In this document: positions 63,997-64,000 of the stretch, in pieces | Position numbering within the stretch: the first letter of the stretch is position 1 | Layout of the letters: each line of letters starts with the position of its first letter | Assembly (NCBI RefSeq): GCF_030232885.1 | Contig: NZ_JASPGD010000008.1 | Span: 1-64,000, forward strand | Direction of reading: 5' to 3' | Source of the DNA: Corynebacterium sp. MSK297 | GTDB taxonomy: Bacteria > Actinomycetota > Actinomycetes > Mycobacteriales > Mycobacteriaceae | DNA length: 64,000 nucleotides | Position numbers and translations under genes: made by a program | The notes under the pieces: model-generated | Database searches by the model: none | The model's input: only the letters and a program-made list of their open reading frames with translations | Told to the model about the DNA's origin: nothing

Positions 63997-64000
63997 AAAG

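Overview
The window is a chromosomal segment of a Corynebacterium, moderately GC-rich. The evidence is an arabinogalactan and mycolic-type envelope cluster (one Emb arabinosyltransferase rather than the mycobacterial three, AftA, DprE1/DprE2, a GtrA protein, GlfT1, and a Wzm/Wzt-like ABC exporter), McbR-type operators at sulfur genes, and the general gene content. I cannot name the species.

Layout. Positions 1-5.6 kb hold a secreted-protein/small-membrane-protein pair, a terminase-like relic, a frameshifted membrane-anchored protein and the metQ-metN-metI methionine importer with an upstream McbR-like site. Positions 5.6-8.8 kb hold an AbrB-type membrane protein, a short-chain dehydrogenase, an S4 RNA-binding protein and a two-domain VOC protein. 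Positions 8.8-15.9 kb are accessory: a relic and a broken copy of a DUF4143 AAA ATPase flank a second secreted/membrane pair, followed by an MHS transporter, an internally deleted AAA ATPase and a DUF222-HNH protein. Positions 15.9-23.5 kb hold a Dcu-type transporter, panD and a galactose operon (galM, sodium-solute symporter, small membrane protein, galT, galK). Positions 23.6-32.2 kb hold a PepSY protein and choline-to-betaine genes (betA, choline-type BCCT carrier, betB) with a secreted trypsin-like protease between them. Positions 32.1-41.5 kb hold PrsW, an M13 peptidase, and a polysaccharide group (two GT2 enzymes, a flippase, DUF2304, an epimerase). Positions 41.5-57.1 kb are the arabinogalactan cluster. 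Positions 57.1-64.0 kb hold an intact DUF4143 ATPase, a quinone oxidoreductase, two tRNA-Ser genes, ssuD with two perfect McbR-type sites, a holin-like protein, a HisC-type aminotransferase and a snapalysin-like protease.

How the genes work together. DprE1/DprE2 make decaprenyl-phosphoryl arabinose. The GtrA protein is a candidate helper for lipid-linked arabinose. AftA and Emb add arabinose to the galactan started by GlfT1, and Wzm/Wzt probably export the lipid-linked galactan. Choline enters through the BCCT carrier and is oxidised by BetA and BetB. Galactose enters through the symporter and is processed by GalM, GalK and GalT.

Three patterns cut across genes. First, the 10-mer CTTGYCGACG (either strand) occurs 37 times by my count and is absent from most accessory DNA. 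Second, the DUF4143 ATPase loci carry GASAAAT-type repeats at an exact 23-bp period just upstream of the start codon. Third, at least eight genes have degenerate tandem repeats of about 14-18 bp laid over their stop codon.
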